Positions 23,120-35,072 of a stretch of DNA of 64,000 nucleotides are shown here, one piece after another; the stretch's first letter is position 1, and each line of letters starts with the position of its first letter. The notes below the pieces were generated by a model. That model made no database searches. It had not been told where the DNA came from and worked only from the letters and a program-made list of their open reading frames with translations. The position numbers were made by a program, and so were the translations under genes. Source of the DNA: Metallyticus violacea (lineage: Eukaryota; Arthropoda; Insecta; Mantodea; Metallyticidae); the NCBI GenBank assembly GCA_030762175.1, contig CM060833.1:161322501-161386500 (forward strand), read 5' to 3'.

Positions 23120-24270
23120 TATCTGACTTTCCTATATAAAAACTTACAAACATATTATTCATAGTAAATTTATTATTCATTTTATCAAGAAAGTCTTAGT
23201 AATCTTTTGAAAAATCTTGCTTTTAGCATTTTAATTTTTTCTAGTATGTTGTTATCATCCAAAATTTACAGAATTTTTTTCCCTTTGCTCCTTATTTGCA
23301 TTTATGTTAAGATAACTGTTTTATGCTCTTTTACTATAATTATGGCTAAGGCTAAGATAGTTATATATTTATGGCTTCTATCTATTAGACTGAAACACAT
23401 GCAGATTTATTATGTACATGAAGTAATGTTTCCCCAGGCAAAAAATCCAATTTTTATTGTTTAAGTGTTTTGCATATTTTGGACATTCTTTATTATTGCA
23501 TGGTATTTAGATTGTAACTACTCTGCAGTTATAATAAATTATTAAGAAGTGAACAAATTAGCTTGAAAAGATATAAAATAGTTATATATACTAAAAAAAA
23601 AAACCCTTTCCAGTGACTCCACTCATGTCTTTCCTAACCTTTTAGTCTCTTTCCTCTGAGTAGCACTTTAAATACCACCAATGGCACATATACCACATAG
23701 TAAAAATTGCTTATCTTGCACAATGGAGTTTGCTGCAAGGTTGCATTATTAAAAAAATTAGGCATCAGCCTTCTGCTCAATTAGCAGAATCCTATCATGA
23801 ATTGGGAGATGAAATTGTATATACCACCACCACAATTTCTACCGAAAACTATTATGCTCTTAAAACTATTTCTAAATTAACAGAAATTATAACTGTAAGT
23901 ACTGAAAAACTGTGGAATGAGAACAATTGAGTGATAGAAAGAGAGCCAAGAGTTATTGGTAAAATTTTGTAATAAATTGCCTCAGTCAATTAAACTCAAA
24001 AGGGAAGAAATTCCAAACTGAATTAAATAACTTTTTGTTTTATAAATGTGTATATAGGTTAGATGAACTGTTAATATGTATAAACAATATTAATCAGAGA
24101 TAACTAATTATTATGGTAATCTACCTTGTAAATTAGTGTTATTATTGATGTCTCAAATTATTTGCAATACACATTCTCTTGATTTTTAACTTACATAATA
24201 TATAGCCATTATTAATGTATTTTGACATTAATATTCTGACTTTGACTGAAACTCTAGTGTAGAGTATATG
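23120..24270. other. Intron sequence without recognised features
   Basis: AT-rich part of the intron between exons 8 and 7. Short ORFs only. Confidence 0.4.
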
Positions 24271-24299
24271 GACAACAACAACAACAACAACAACAACAA
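24271..24299. repeat. (CAA)n microsatellite
   Basis: About nine CAA units. Confidence 0.9.
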
Positions 24300-24947
24300 T
24301 ATTTAATTTATTTATAGGAAAAGCAGGTTTTGATTGCTAGAAACACACTCTACTCTCCTCTTATGATGTACCATCAGAAACAAAATGTGTATGAAATTAT
24401 ACTCTTGAAGCTATTAACAGTGAAGTAGTAAAATAATGTTGATCTAGAGCTGGTTTGGTGACACTTATACTTCTCTTACTTACTTACTAACTACTTACTA
24501 ATTTACTAAGCAAATAAGGTGTAAGAGTCATCAAACCAACTCTATACCAATGTTAACACAATGTGTGCTTGCTCCTGAGTCATTTCTATAAGCAGCTTCA
24601 GATTATTTACTCAAGAATTATATGATTAACTCTCTTCATTTTAGCAAATAATATTTTGTCACTTACTTTCTCTCTTATTTACTAAAACAGAAATATGCCA
24701 GAAGGAGAGAGAGAAGGTATTTGGTTACAAAAAAAAAATGTTACTTGCTCAACTCTTTCTTTAACGATCTCATAATAATACTGAGTATAAGACATACAAC
24801 TTATATTGCTATAAAATTATGTACAGACATGCATCTACTGCACATATTATATTGAAAAAATGTATGACTGTGACTGAATCCTAATAAGAAAAAGCCTACA
24901 TAGTGCCAGTTATGCATCATAATGCCTGTATTTTATAATGTGCTTAC

Positions 24948-25159
24948 CTGCCAACATTTTGGATACTCCCAATCAAGGTCTAATCCATCAAAGCCATGCT
25001 TCTCAATGAAATCAACAACATGTTTCACAAATCGTCTACGTGCTGAAGGACTATTGACCAAACGACTATATTTGTCTCCTGCTGAGTCATTCCATCCACC
25101 AAGAGCAAGAGTGACCTTTAATCCTTTTTTTTTGTATGCCACCACACGTTCATAGAATT
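24948..25159 (-). CDS. Cht10: Chitinase exon 7: GH18 motifs I and II, catalytic Glu
   Basis: The exon has 212 bases between TTTGCAG and GTAAGC. It reads KFYERVVAYKKKGLKVTLAL, then GGWNDSAGDKYSRLV, and ends in FDGLDLDWEYPKCWQ. GGWNDS is conserved region I. DGLDLDWE is the GH18 signature DxxDxDxE, in which the last Glu is the proton donor and the preceding Asp assists the substrate-assisted retaining mechanism. All signature residues are intact, so this domain should be catalytically competent. The corresponding exon of the next domain (3609-3820) has exactly the same length and phase. Confidence 0.95.
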
Positions 25160-25878
25160 CTGCAAAAAATTGGATACTTTTCAATGTGCAAATATGAATA
25201 GTAAAAAAATTAAAATACTAAAATGTTTAATGACCTTTTTAAATAACATAATGTTCATTTTGTTTTAATAATTTGAATAGACTTATAAATAGTATTTCCA
25301 CCATTATTGACCAATAAAAAAATTATAAAAGCAGGATATTTTGTTAGATATTAATTATTAAAAATGAAATGCATAGCACTATATTATAGAAAGGAGGAAC
25401 TGAGTAATGTGTGTTAGGCAGAGAACAGACGTTTGCTGAAATCATGCACAAACAAGTAATTGTAAGTTTTGTTCTCTATAAAGGGGCAAGTGGAACCTAT
25501 AGTAATTAATTCATAACTGACTGGTGGAGACGAATGTTGAAGCAGTGATGGTGCCAGCAGTTACAAGATAAGTGTGAAAGTGTGTTGGATGATACAAAAC
25601 CTAAGCAGCCATTAATAGCCAGTCAATGGGAAAGAAAACATCATGAGATGAGTTAATAAGTTAATTTAAGGAGACAGGAATACAATGAATGAGAATGAAG
25701 TTGAATTATGCATATGTTCAAGCTGTTTATGTACATTTTTCCATGTAAAGGTTTAAAAACAGGGGTTCTTCAAACCTGTGAAGTGATGGGATAAGTATCA
25801 ACGTAATTGGGGACTATGTGGAAAAACAAAGGAATAAATATTATATTCTCTTTCTTGAATATGATATTTATTCTCTTG
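25160..25878. other. Intron sequence without recognised features
   Basis: Part of the intron between exons 7 and 6 before the SINE. Nothing recognised. Confidence 0.4.
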
Positions 25879-26152
25879 TCCTGGTGATGTAGTGGTAACC
25901 ATACTTGCCTCCTGAATCCAAGATCATGGGTTCAATCCCATGAATTTTTTTGAGTGTAAAACTCCTAAGTATGACTTCTTTCAGAAGGAAATTAAAACCG
26001 TGGATCCCTTATAATAGATTTATGGCAAGAGAAAGAACCTCAAGCCTGAAAGAAGAGGGTTCTGAGGAAAATTTGTTGGCCATTTCATGCCCTGAATTGA
26101 ATGTGATTCTGATGACCTGAGATGTTAAAGAGCATTCATAAATAAATTTAAA
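25879..26152 (+). mobile_element. tRNA-derived SINE, family A
   Basis: The head CCTGGTGATGTAGTGGTAAC, then CATACTTGCCTCCTGAATCC and a B box GGGTTCAATCCC. The body carries AACCTCAAGCCTGAAAGAAG and GGCCATTTCATGCCCTGAAT words, and it ends at CATTCATAAATAAATTTAAA. Plus-strand orientation, opposite to the 22540 copy. Confidence 0.8.
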
Positions 26153-26609
26153 AAAAAGTACTGGAATAAAACTTCCTACAGATGGTAGACAAGGAATATT
26201 TATTTTCTGATTACTCCATGTATTTCTGAATAATATATTTCTGTCCAAAAATTCCAAATTAAAAACAGTGGAAGATCAGTAAATTAAAAGTTGCATTAAT
26301 GAGATTTCTGATGAAAATGGAAGATGAAATAAGAAGAAAGAGATGAGGTATATGTAATGATAAGATCAACAAAACAGGCTAGAGTGATTTTAACATGTAA
26401 TGAGGATAATAGATAAAATCGAGTCAAAACAGCTGTGAAGAACCAAAGGTGAAGAAGAATAAATGGAGAAGGTGGAGAAGGAGGAAGGGGAATGGGAAAT
26501 AGGTGTTGATATAGCAAAATTGATATGAAAATTAACTAATACTAAAATTAAGTGTCTAAAGTAACATAATTAATAAACATGAAGTACTAATTATATCTAG
26601 TATACTCAC

Positions 26610-26789
26610 TATTATCAAAATCTGCCCAAGAATCATGAGCTTTTATGATAAGATTTTCATAGTCTAGAACTGCAAATCCATAAACAATGTGTGTGCACAA
26701 ATTTTCATTAATATCTTCAGGCAAGTATTTTCCAACTCCTTGTCTATACCAAGCCCAATTGGTGAAGTAGCACACAACTTTAAAGTAAC
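26610..26789 (-). CDS. Cht10: Chitinase exon 6: start of first GH18 domain
   Basis: The acceptor TTTCAG is followed by GT, completing a Gly codon. The frame reads YFKVVCYFTNWAWYRQGVGK, then YLPEDINENLCTHIVYGFAV and HDSWADFDN, ending A|GTGAGT. This is strand beta-1 of a GH18 barrel (VVCYFTNWA) and beta-2 (CTHIVYGFA), with the two cysteines usual in insect chitinases. Unlike the second GH18 domain, no intron interrupts WYRQG here. The exon has 180 bases. Confidence 0.93.
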
Positions 26790-27380
26790 CTGAAATAAAT
26801 TCATGTTGAGAATGAGCAAGTAATAATTTGTTAGTAAATGTATAATAAAGAAAAAAATTGCTCTCAGGTTTTATGCAAATGTGGTTATAATTTTTGTTGT
26901 TTTTTTTTTTAACCATATGCCCAATTCAAAACATATGCTGAAAAAAAATAAATGAAAATAATAATAATAAAAATAAAATAAAATATCTATTACACTTTAA
27001 TCGCTACATTGATTATTTAGATCTTCAGAGCAGTGTATTTGATTTTAAAGAATGAATGATGTTAGAAAACCTATAATGGTCTCTTTTTAAGAACACCAGA
27101 AGCCTGACTTGTAAGATTCCTTTTCAAAACACCAGCAACTTGAATGGTCTTCCATGCTTCCTTCTTTTAGTAATTCTGTTTTCATGCAGTTAACATCACA
27201 GTACACATTTACTTGACAATATAAAGAGCATACAGATGAATTTCAATAATCTACTAAAGAAATACTTACAGATGAAACTTTGTACTAGACAATTGAAAGC
27301 TTACTAAACTTACTAAGCTTTAATACTGCAACCCTTTATGAGGAAATCACTCAAATTTCACTAATTTTGCTTCACTTTCT

Positions 27381-27415
27381 TGGACATGTTTCAAAGGCTG
27401 CCGTTGTCCTTGTCA
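27381..27415 (-). ncRNA. Degenerate hammerhead-ribozyme-like motif
   Basis: The minus strand reads ATGACAA, a hairpin region GGACAACGGCAGCCTT, then GAAAC, ATG and TC, followed by CAAGAAAGTGAAGCAAAA, the usual tail. The first box is mutated and helix II is imperfect. No PLE coding sequence is adjacent. Confidence 0.45.
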
Positions 27416-27429
27416 TGGTTCCACTGTCA

Positions 27430-30400
27430 ACTTCCCACTGTGATATTAAAACTTGCTCAGTAGATTTTATGAATTTAGCAAAGAAGTTATTGTTGTTTAG
27501 AAGATAAAATTATTTAAATTTTCCTTGTTTTCGTTTATGAATATATTTTTCCACATTGCTAATTCTATGGGTTTTTGAAGTACTTTTAAGAATTTTGGTT
27601 CATTTTGGAATTCATGGTTTTGTTTGTTTGTTTGTTTTTTTGGTGCCAAAATGCTATTGCTGATGTCTCCTTGTGTTTATACATTATATTTCCCATGTAT
27701 TCCTTAAACTGTAGGGTAATGTTTCATTTTGTGTTACCTATATATTTCATATTGCATTCTTTACACAACTGATTTAGTAAATGCCTGATTGTTTTCCTGG
27801 CAGAATTTTGCTTTTGTGTTAACTGGAGCCAAATTATATTTGCATCTTTAAAAATCTTCTGGAATTTTTGGTGTAAGTGGAATAAAAATAGTGAAATTTG
27901 AATAATTTTTTCATAAAGGATTGCAGTAATTTTCTATATTTCACAGTGAAAATTCCTGCTATTTAAAGCTACTTAACAACCTTTGTTAATTTATTATAAT
28001 TTTCTAGTTCCTGTAACTTGTTCTATATTTATTGATATTTCATTATACAGTATAGAATATATAAACTGAAATAGTGTACAATAAATGAAAATGTAAAAAT
28101 GTTAATAGTGTCACATGCATGGCTGAGGGGTGCATTAAATTGGTAATTGGTCAAAACTATTATACAGACATATAGTTTTATTTTCTTGAGTATTTTATAT
28201 TCCTATATTGCCTAGCTGCATCAGAAAGTGCGAACTTAGTTATATTCATTTGGTTTACTTCCATAGATGACTTAAAGGATTTTACTATGACGAGATTGTC
28301 CGCTTAGCAACCAGCAGAATTATGCTGGACTTAGATTCTTCCGCTATTCACATTACATATTTTCATTGGTTACTATAATTCAAACTTAGGGCATTGGTAT
28401 TCCATAATTGGCAAACATTACAACATAATGTAAAGACCCCTCTAGGGGATTGCAAAGCTATATTAGCAGATAGCAGAGCCTTAAGAAGTGTTTGTCTGGT
28501 CTGTTCCATGCATGGTTTCTTCATTTGTTGCCTGATCTGCCCTGCCGCTTGCACTCTCAGCTCTATGAAACACAATCCCTAAGGTAAAATGGCCCATTCA
28601 GCCCTAATGGCCTAACAAATAGATATTCACTTATTATGGTTTACATAAGCCTTCAGCATTGGAGGAGATCAGATATGTGTATTTTATAACCAGTGTTCAA
28701 TAAAATCAATTGCAATGGCAGTAACATTCTTATTAATTATACCTGTGAGTGCTCCTACCACTACGCTCCCATAGCTGACAGCTTAGGTATGACAATAGCA
28801 TAAAATATATGGTGGCAATACATTTGCCACATTACATAGTAATAAGCAAGGGCACTCTTACTGCATTGCAACCATTGTTGCTATTAAGGAGCTTACAGAA
28901 GAGGACATGATAGTGTGAATGATGTGTCATGTGCAGACTACCCTAGCACTGCCTAAGATGGACAGCAAGGGAGTTGGCTGCAATGGTTACCTCATCACTT
29001 TGCAAATGTTTAGAAATGACACCACTACATTTTTGCTTCTGACCATTTAACACATTACACCATGGAAGTTGCACATTTATTGACAAGTCATTGTACATGG
29101 TGAAATGTGATTTCAGTTTTATGAGCCAGAACTGAAATGTCTTGACAGTGAATAGTAGCTTTAGATTTAGATTATATTGGCACTTGAGCCACAGAGGTCC
29201 ATTATGCATTCTTTCAATCCTAATTTTGTAGTTTCAGATCTATAGCTTCAGTGAACTTTAGAATCTTTCCTACAAGCCAGTATATGGTAACATCCATCAT
29301 TCCCATAACTCAAGAGACTATGATAAGAACTCAAGAATTTGAAAGCGATGCTGATAGTTGCATATGATGTCTAAAATTTAATAATAATACAGTTCTTCAG
29401 GACCAAATTTGAATGTCCTACAGGTACAGAGAATATTATCTTCTATTTGCTTTATGGAAAAAAATCATGACTTTTTTAACTTGTGTGCCTATTGTCTTAT
29501 ATGAAAATACCTGATGTCACATAGCTACTACTGTGAGGAATTTACTACTGGTAACAATGGGCTTTTGAATGTGTTTAATGGCTTTTTCACTACTGAAGCA
29601 TCATAAGCAGTACAGGGGGGGGGGGGTTGGAAAGTACTCAAACTTTCTCCACACTTAGCATTTATGAATCTCTCCAAACTAAGGGAATCAATCACTCAGA
29701 GAAAAATGTTTTCATTCAAGAGTAAGAAATCCTTAAAGCAGTATGATGCTCTCATTTGCTAACATTAACAAAATCATCCTTGCTACTGGTATTCAGTGTC
29801 TTTCAGAAGTATGGCAAAAGTGATAAATATGGCATAGGATTATATTGACTGAATGTAACAGTATACTAGTTCTAGAATATATGGTTTCTAAATCATAGGT
29901 ATGTAGCCCCAACTTATTGTTTACCTTTGCATATACACATGCAAAAAAGTGCAATAAAAACTATTGTCAGCCCAAGCTGAAATTAGTGCTCTATTTAAAA
30001 AAATTTAAACTATAGAAGCTGCAATTCATAAATTTATTATATGCATTATAGATACATTTTGTTGTAATAAGAATATTAACATTAGAACCTCCAAGTGATC
30101 ATTTTGATCACTTTAAATTTTTAAACTGCTATTGCTGCCAAAAACTTTATTTTATTATAGCACTTGGTTTTGCTTAAGTTGTTTGATAGATAATTTAGGC
30201 ACTGCAAATTTCATCCATACTGAATTATTTTTTGACTTATTAGGATTTTATATTTAAAACCACTTGCAGTCATATTGATCATTGTGTTTTTTAATAATAA
30301 TTCCTTTGTCTTAACTCAGCTGTTGCAATTGAGCCATGTAAGATTCTGATTGTTAATAGTAATACCAGATTTAATTTGTTGGGTGGTATCGAAAGATAAA

Positions 30401-30780
30401 CATGTCTTGGCAATCAGTATAACATGGATCCTCAGCCTCTTACAGTAAAAGAAATGCTGAGGATTTTCAATGATATTCCTGAGGATCATTGGAATCAGGA
30501 AGATGATCTAAGACATAGATGATAATAGGAAAATGTCATAACTCATGTAAAAATTACTGCTCTACAATTGCCTCAGGGAGTAGCAATTTGGATAAAAAAA
30601 GAGATGAAAAATAAAAGATTAAAAGTAAATTATCATCATCATCATCATTGTCGCTATTACTATTATTATTGTAATAATATATGATATGATAAAATAACTC
30701 AAATGTAGGGAAATGCCTGATGATTGCAAGAAAACTCCTCTGTACATATTAATTTTCCTAAAAAATATAAACACTGCTCT
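27430..30780. other. Intron sequence without confidently recognised features
   Basis: The longest stretch without a clear call, in the intron between exons 6 and 5. It contains a GGGGGGGGGG run near 29617 and a higher-GC patch at 28400-29250. That patch gives ORFs on both strands (28394-28582 plus, 28943-29209 minus), but I could not match it to a family. It may be an old DNA transposon. Confidence 0.35.
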
Positions 30781-30842
30781 GACTTAACCTAAACTTAGGT
30801 ATTCATTTTTACACTAAACTCCACTCACTTACACAAAAGTAA

Positions 30843-30875
30843 GACGTGTTTCAGGAGAATCTCTCCCATCTTCAG
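30843..30875 (-). ncRNA. Hammerhead-ribozyme-like motif, left arm of PLE
   Basis: The minus strand reads CTGAAGA, TG, GGAGAGATTCTCC, T, then GAAACACGTC and TTAC. The box fits CTGANGA. Sequence before it (GAGCAA) can pair with TTACTT after the cleavage site as helix I with one mismatch. Confidence 0.7.
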
Positions 30876-31913
30876 TTGCTCACTCAACCGCCATTACTTG
30901 AAACGATTGCTGGACAATCGGATATTCCTGTAGTGGCCTCTGTTGGTTGAAGAAGGAAGTTGCTGAGTTCATCCATAGGAGGAAACTCGAAATATATTAG
31001 GTTTTCTCTATTTTGTAATATAACAATTTTTACAATTTACTATAGAAGAAGAAATAAATGCATAGCTACCATTTCTAGATTTAAAAATTATAAGAAATGG
31101 AGATTGTTTGAATTTTGGAATTTACAGAGAAGAAACACACAGAAAACTACATAAAAAATTACAGTTATAACCCCATTCCACATAAATATGCAGTTTTTCA
31201 CAGATTGGCACACAGATTGATGAATATTCCACTCACAGAAGCAGAGTACAAAATAGAATAATAAAGATAGCTATAATCAATGTTTTCTACAAAGACACAG
31301 TGATTAAAATTATCAATAAATCTAAAAGATAAAAAGGGATAAGAGAAGTTTCCACACTGAAAAACACAAAAGAAGAATACAAATTCAAAAGTTTCACCTA
31401 CAATCCAATTTACCACAACAAGTTAAAGAAAATCTTCAAAGAACATGGAATAATGTTAGCCCCAAAGAACAGATACAACATCAAGAATTTATTAGGTTGC
31501 ACAGTAAAAGACTCCAAACCAACAGAACAGAAATCAGGAATTTACGAAATAAAATGTGCAGATTGTGTACAGAGCTACACAGACAAAACAAAAAGAAATT
31601 TGGTAATTCGGAGGAAAGAACATTTTAGGAATATTCAGCTTAAGCAGGTGGATAAGTCAGCAATAGCAGCTCACTTTTGGACCAAAAACCATGAAATAAA
31701 ACCGGGAATTAAACTGCTGAAACATCTTCACAACCCATTGGAGTTATCCACTTGGGAAAAAATTTTCATATTAAAAAATAGAGAAAACCTAATATATTTC
31801 GAGTTTCCTCCTATGGATGAACTCAGCAACTTCCTTCTTCAACCAACAGAGGCCACTACAGGAATATCCGATTGTCCAGCCATCGTTTCGAGTAACGGCG
31901 GTTCAGTGAGCAA

Positions 31914-31946
31914 CTGAAGATGGGAGAAATTCTCCTGAAACACGTC
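31914..31946 (+). ncRNA. Hammerhead-ribozyme-like motif overlapping the PLE stop codon
   Basis: It reads CTGAAGA, TG, GGAGA, loop AAT, TCTCC, T, GAAACACGTC. The TGA of the box (31915-31917) is the stop codon of the endonuclease frame. Helix I pairs GAGCAA with TTACTT, one mismatch. Confidence 0.72.
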
Positions 31947-32005
31947 TTACTTTTGTGTAAGTGAGTGGAGTTTAGTGTAAAAATGAATACCTAAGTTTAG
32001 GTTAT

Positions 32006-33720
32006 ATTGCCACTCCATTGTCAACAGCTTCATAAGTACAATGTTTACTGCTCTGACTATTTATCAAGGAAAAGGAAACAAAAATATTCTTCAGTATAAT
32101 TCAATGCATTCAGATGTTGCAATAGAGAACAATGGAACAGACTTTCTGGACATAATTGACTTCTAGATCAAAGTTTGTAGTCAATGCCGTGGACATATGG
32201 CAAGAAAATATTCTCTTTTCTGGGACACATCATTAGCTAGAGCATGTTCTCCAAAAATTTCTTGACTTAGATGCCATCATTTCATAGATTATTTTAAAGA
32301 TTGTAACAAGAAGCAGAATAAGTTGCAAAAATCTTATCCTGAAACTCACAGAAAAACTATTCACCGAATATATGGAAACTAGGAAAATAAACAAGGAGAA
32401 TAAAGGATGAAGAAGAAAAACTAAATTTCAAGCAACCCAAAAAAGACTTAAGCAGAGAAAGCAGTTCCAAATGAAGAAATGTTGAAATAAACAAATACAA
32501 TTTCAATATTAATTCAATTTGGAATCGAACAGAATGAAACATGCATTAATAATCTCTTCTGAATTGAATTATTTAGAACACTCTTCACTCACAAGTAAAT
32601 CTCAAGTGGTTTCCTTTACTTGAGATTTACTCAGCATATGTTTCATGGAACAATTGATAATACAAATTGCAATAAATGTGAAAATCATGTTTGCAGGCCC
32701 TGTGTAAAAAAAATCATGAATTACCTAAGTAATTTGTATTCAATGTAATTATAACATTTGAATCATATTATTGTATTTATTTTTTATTTTTGTCAGTCTT
32801 ATCCAAATGATCCAGGACATTATAAATACACTCTAAACAATATGTAAATAGAAGTTTTCTATAGTCATATTATGTTTCATTCTACTATATTCCATACACA
32901 TTAATCTTTCATTTAGTATAGAGTATTTAATATATTTTCAACATTGGCAATCTAAAGGACTGCATTGGTTGTTCTAGGTGTATTAACAGATTTCAGCAGT
33001 TCTAGCATTAAGAATCATACCTTTATGTACATTACAGCTACTTTTTTTTTGCACTCTGGTACTCTTACAAGTATATGATTACACTTCTAGTATATATTAA
33101 TGTATCTGGTTGATAATTTTTTTAAAAGAGGTTTTTTTTCCTTTGTGTGAAACATTTACTAGAATATATAAACAATGTACCTAAGAAAACTGAGCTATAT
33201 AAAAATTTCTGTAAAATTTCTATTTTATATTAAAAATAATATAATTATATATTGCATTATATAATATATAATATAAAACCATTTCATTTGCCAGCGCAGG
33301 CACACTGCCACATTTTTAAGCTGTATGAAATATACTTTTATAGTGTAAAGATTTATGGATCTTTTAACTTTTTCATTGCAGTTTATATGCTTCTAGTCAC
33401 CTAAAAGCTTAAAGTTTTCAATTATTGCACTTCTTTGAAGAGTAAATTAGCTCATCAATGCAGAAGAGAATTTCAAAAATACTTTTTCAGGACCAAAGTG
33501 TAACTCTGAAAAATTAGTAAATAATGATGCATATATTTTAAAAACTTCAGTTACACAACATAGGAGGAAAAAAGGAAAGTAAGAAAAGAAAGTGTGTTTT
33601 AACTGAAGAAAATTTAAGATCTAGAAAATTGTAATATATAAATTAATTAATATTGTTAGCAATACTCAAATTACAACTTTCTGGGCTGTTATATCATGTT
33701 ATGTCAAGATTGGTGGTGTA
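32006..33720. other. Intron sequence, one hairpin, otherwise unrecognised
   Basis: It begins with the PLE outer word GCCACTCCATTGTCAACAGC. A 14-bp hairpin lies at about 32593-32632 (AGTAAATCTCAAGT and its complement). Around 32080-32150 a frame reading AIENNGTDFLDI recalls PLE reverse transcriptase but is too short to call. Confidence 0.4.
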
Positions 33721-34190
33721 TTTTGAGACCAAAGCTTTTGTTAACTGCACTTAGCATCATCAGTAGAGATGTGGAAATGGGCAGTCCCAATTGTGAATGC
33801 AATATGATGAGAAAATGTCTAGGTGTGGTTGAGTTTGTGTTGGTATCGGGAGACAGTGTCAAGAAAGGTTGTGTTTGCCAGGATGGCAGAAGTTGTTTAT
33901 TGATTAGAACTGGTTTCCATATCTGACTAATCTTCAGCCTGTGTCTTTGATTATTTAAAAGGATGTTGTTTTATCTCTAAAGCTTCTCTTCTAGCCAAAT
34001 TAAAATAACCATTGGTTTTTGCAATAACTTCAGTTCTTTGAAAGAAGATATCAGCTATGGCAGATCCCTCTGGTTGATTCAGCCTAAAATGACATTTATG
34101 CTTGCATATTCACTATTTTTATTCCCTTCTTTTTCAGAATGCATGCAATCTTACAGCTATATGTTTGATAAATGCAAAACTTTAGGTTGG
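33720..34190 (-). mobile_element. Penelope-like element 3' fragment, second subfamily
   Basis: The minus strand, with one or two frame changes, reads TEVIAKTNGYFNLARREALE, then NNQRHRLKISQIWKPVLINK and a Ser/Thr-rich end leading to a hammerhead-like core. This is the C-terminal tail after the GIY-YIG domain in many Penelope-like elements (REAxEI, then xxISxxWxPVI). The endonuclease core upstream is too decayed to see. Confidence 0.6.
33727..33763 (-). ncRNA. Hammerhead-ribozyme-like motif, second subfamily
   Basis: The minus strand reads CTGATGA, T, GCTAAGTGCAGTTAAC, then AAAAGCTTTGGTC. The box is perfect, helix II (GCTAA with TTAAC) is imperfect and the GAAA is AAAA. Helix III (AAGC with a short loop and GCTT-like bases) differs from the other copies. 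Confidence 0.5.
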
Positions 34191-34843
34191 TCTCTAAACC
34201 TACAACTTATTTCATGGTATGGCAAGTCTTATGGCTCAATTAATATCTTTATTGCTGTATCCATTTGCTATAAGAGCTACATAGATGTTTTAATTCAACT
34301 TGTAGGAGATGTGGTTCAATAATATATCTATTCTTTGAATTAACATTTTAATTAATTCTTTTTTGCATTGGATGGTGGTTGGGTCTTGTATTCAGATATC
34401 AATCTGTGTGTCAATTTCTGGTAGACTTCATGGCCAAGGGTCACATGGGAAGGAGAAGCTGAATAATTTTTCAAAACTTTCAAAATGGCATCCATGAAAA
34501 TATCAATTTAATGATGGAAATAGAAAACAAAGGACAGCTTTCTCTGAATGTTACTTGGAGGATCATTGTGATCCATCTATTCATTGCATGGATCACATTA
34601 TTACATTTCATGTTGAAAGAACTGCTTGAATGTAGAACCAGTTCCTGCACTTTGTGTTGCCATTTATGGTGAGAATATCTCCAAAATGCAATTCCTTTTG
34701 CTCTAATGTTAATTGGTTTTTATGCTGTTATCTTTTTCATCCAATATAACAGAAGTTAATGCAGGAAAGACAAATATATTCAAATGAAGCAGTACATCAA
34801 TGGAAAAAAAATTCTTATAAATATATACCATAGCAAAATTTAC

Positions 34844-35072
34844 CTGAATGTGTTGCTCCTAGTGGAGGTCTTGTGGGCTCTACCATTGGAATTTTAGTTG
34901 GGGAGCTAACAATGTCTTCATTTGTTGTTACACTGGTAGTGTGAGTTGGAGACATTGTAGGCCGGGTTGGATGAGGAGTTGGCCGAACTGTTGGAAGTTC
35001 AGGAGGCTTCATTTCATCTCCTTCTTCTATATCACACTGAGCATTTGCTGGCCAGTCACAGATCTTTGATTC
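34844..35072 (-). CDS. Cht10: Chitinase exon 5: end of CBM14-3 and Pro/Thr linker
   Basis: The acceptor CTAAAAG precedes GAATCAAAG and the exon ends G|GTAAAT. The first residues, ESKICDWPANAQC, supply cysteines five and six of the CBM14 begun in exon 4. The remaining ~60 residues are a linker rich in Pro and Thr (RPTPHPTRPTMSPTHT, then TTNEDIVSSPTKIP). This joins the CBM cluster to the first GH18 domain of exons 6-12. Splitting a CBM14 domain just before CDW is notable because exons 1 and 3 hold theirs intact. Confidence 0.9.

Larger units (their letters stand above)
30784..32005 (+). mobile_element. Penelope-like element: RT thumb and GIY-YIG endonuclease, flanked by ~230-bp inverted repeats
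   Basis: The central part reads ATIPFLDLKI-like residues near 31060 (end of the RT). A stretch of frameshifts follows, then an open frame 31453-31917: NIKNLLGCTVKD, then SGIYEIKCADCVQSYTDKTK and IRRKEHFRN, IAAHFWTKNHEI and STWEKIF. This is a GIY-YIG endonuclease with the usual Cys pair (CADC); the YIG part is altered to YTD. The left arm (30784-31015) is the reverse complement of the right arm (31775-32005). It includes the last ~45 codons of the frame and the hammerhead, so the element looks like a 5'-truncated copy joined to an inverted copy of its own 3' end. Confidence 0.88.

Noticed and set aside
28870..29270. Tc1-like transposase
   Set aside because: A few words looked suggestive, but no DDE block could be aligned on either strand.
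31453..31917. A 154-codon open frame as a host gene
   Set aside because: It is the GIY-YIG endonuclease part of a Penelope-like element, with inverted repeats and no introns or upstream promoter.
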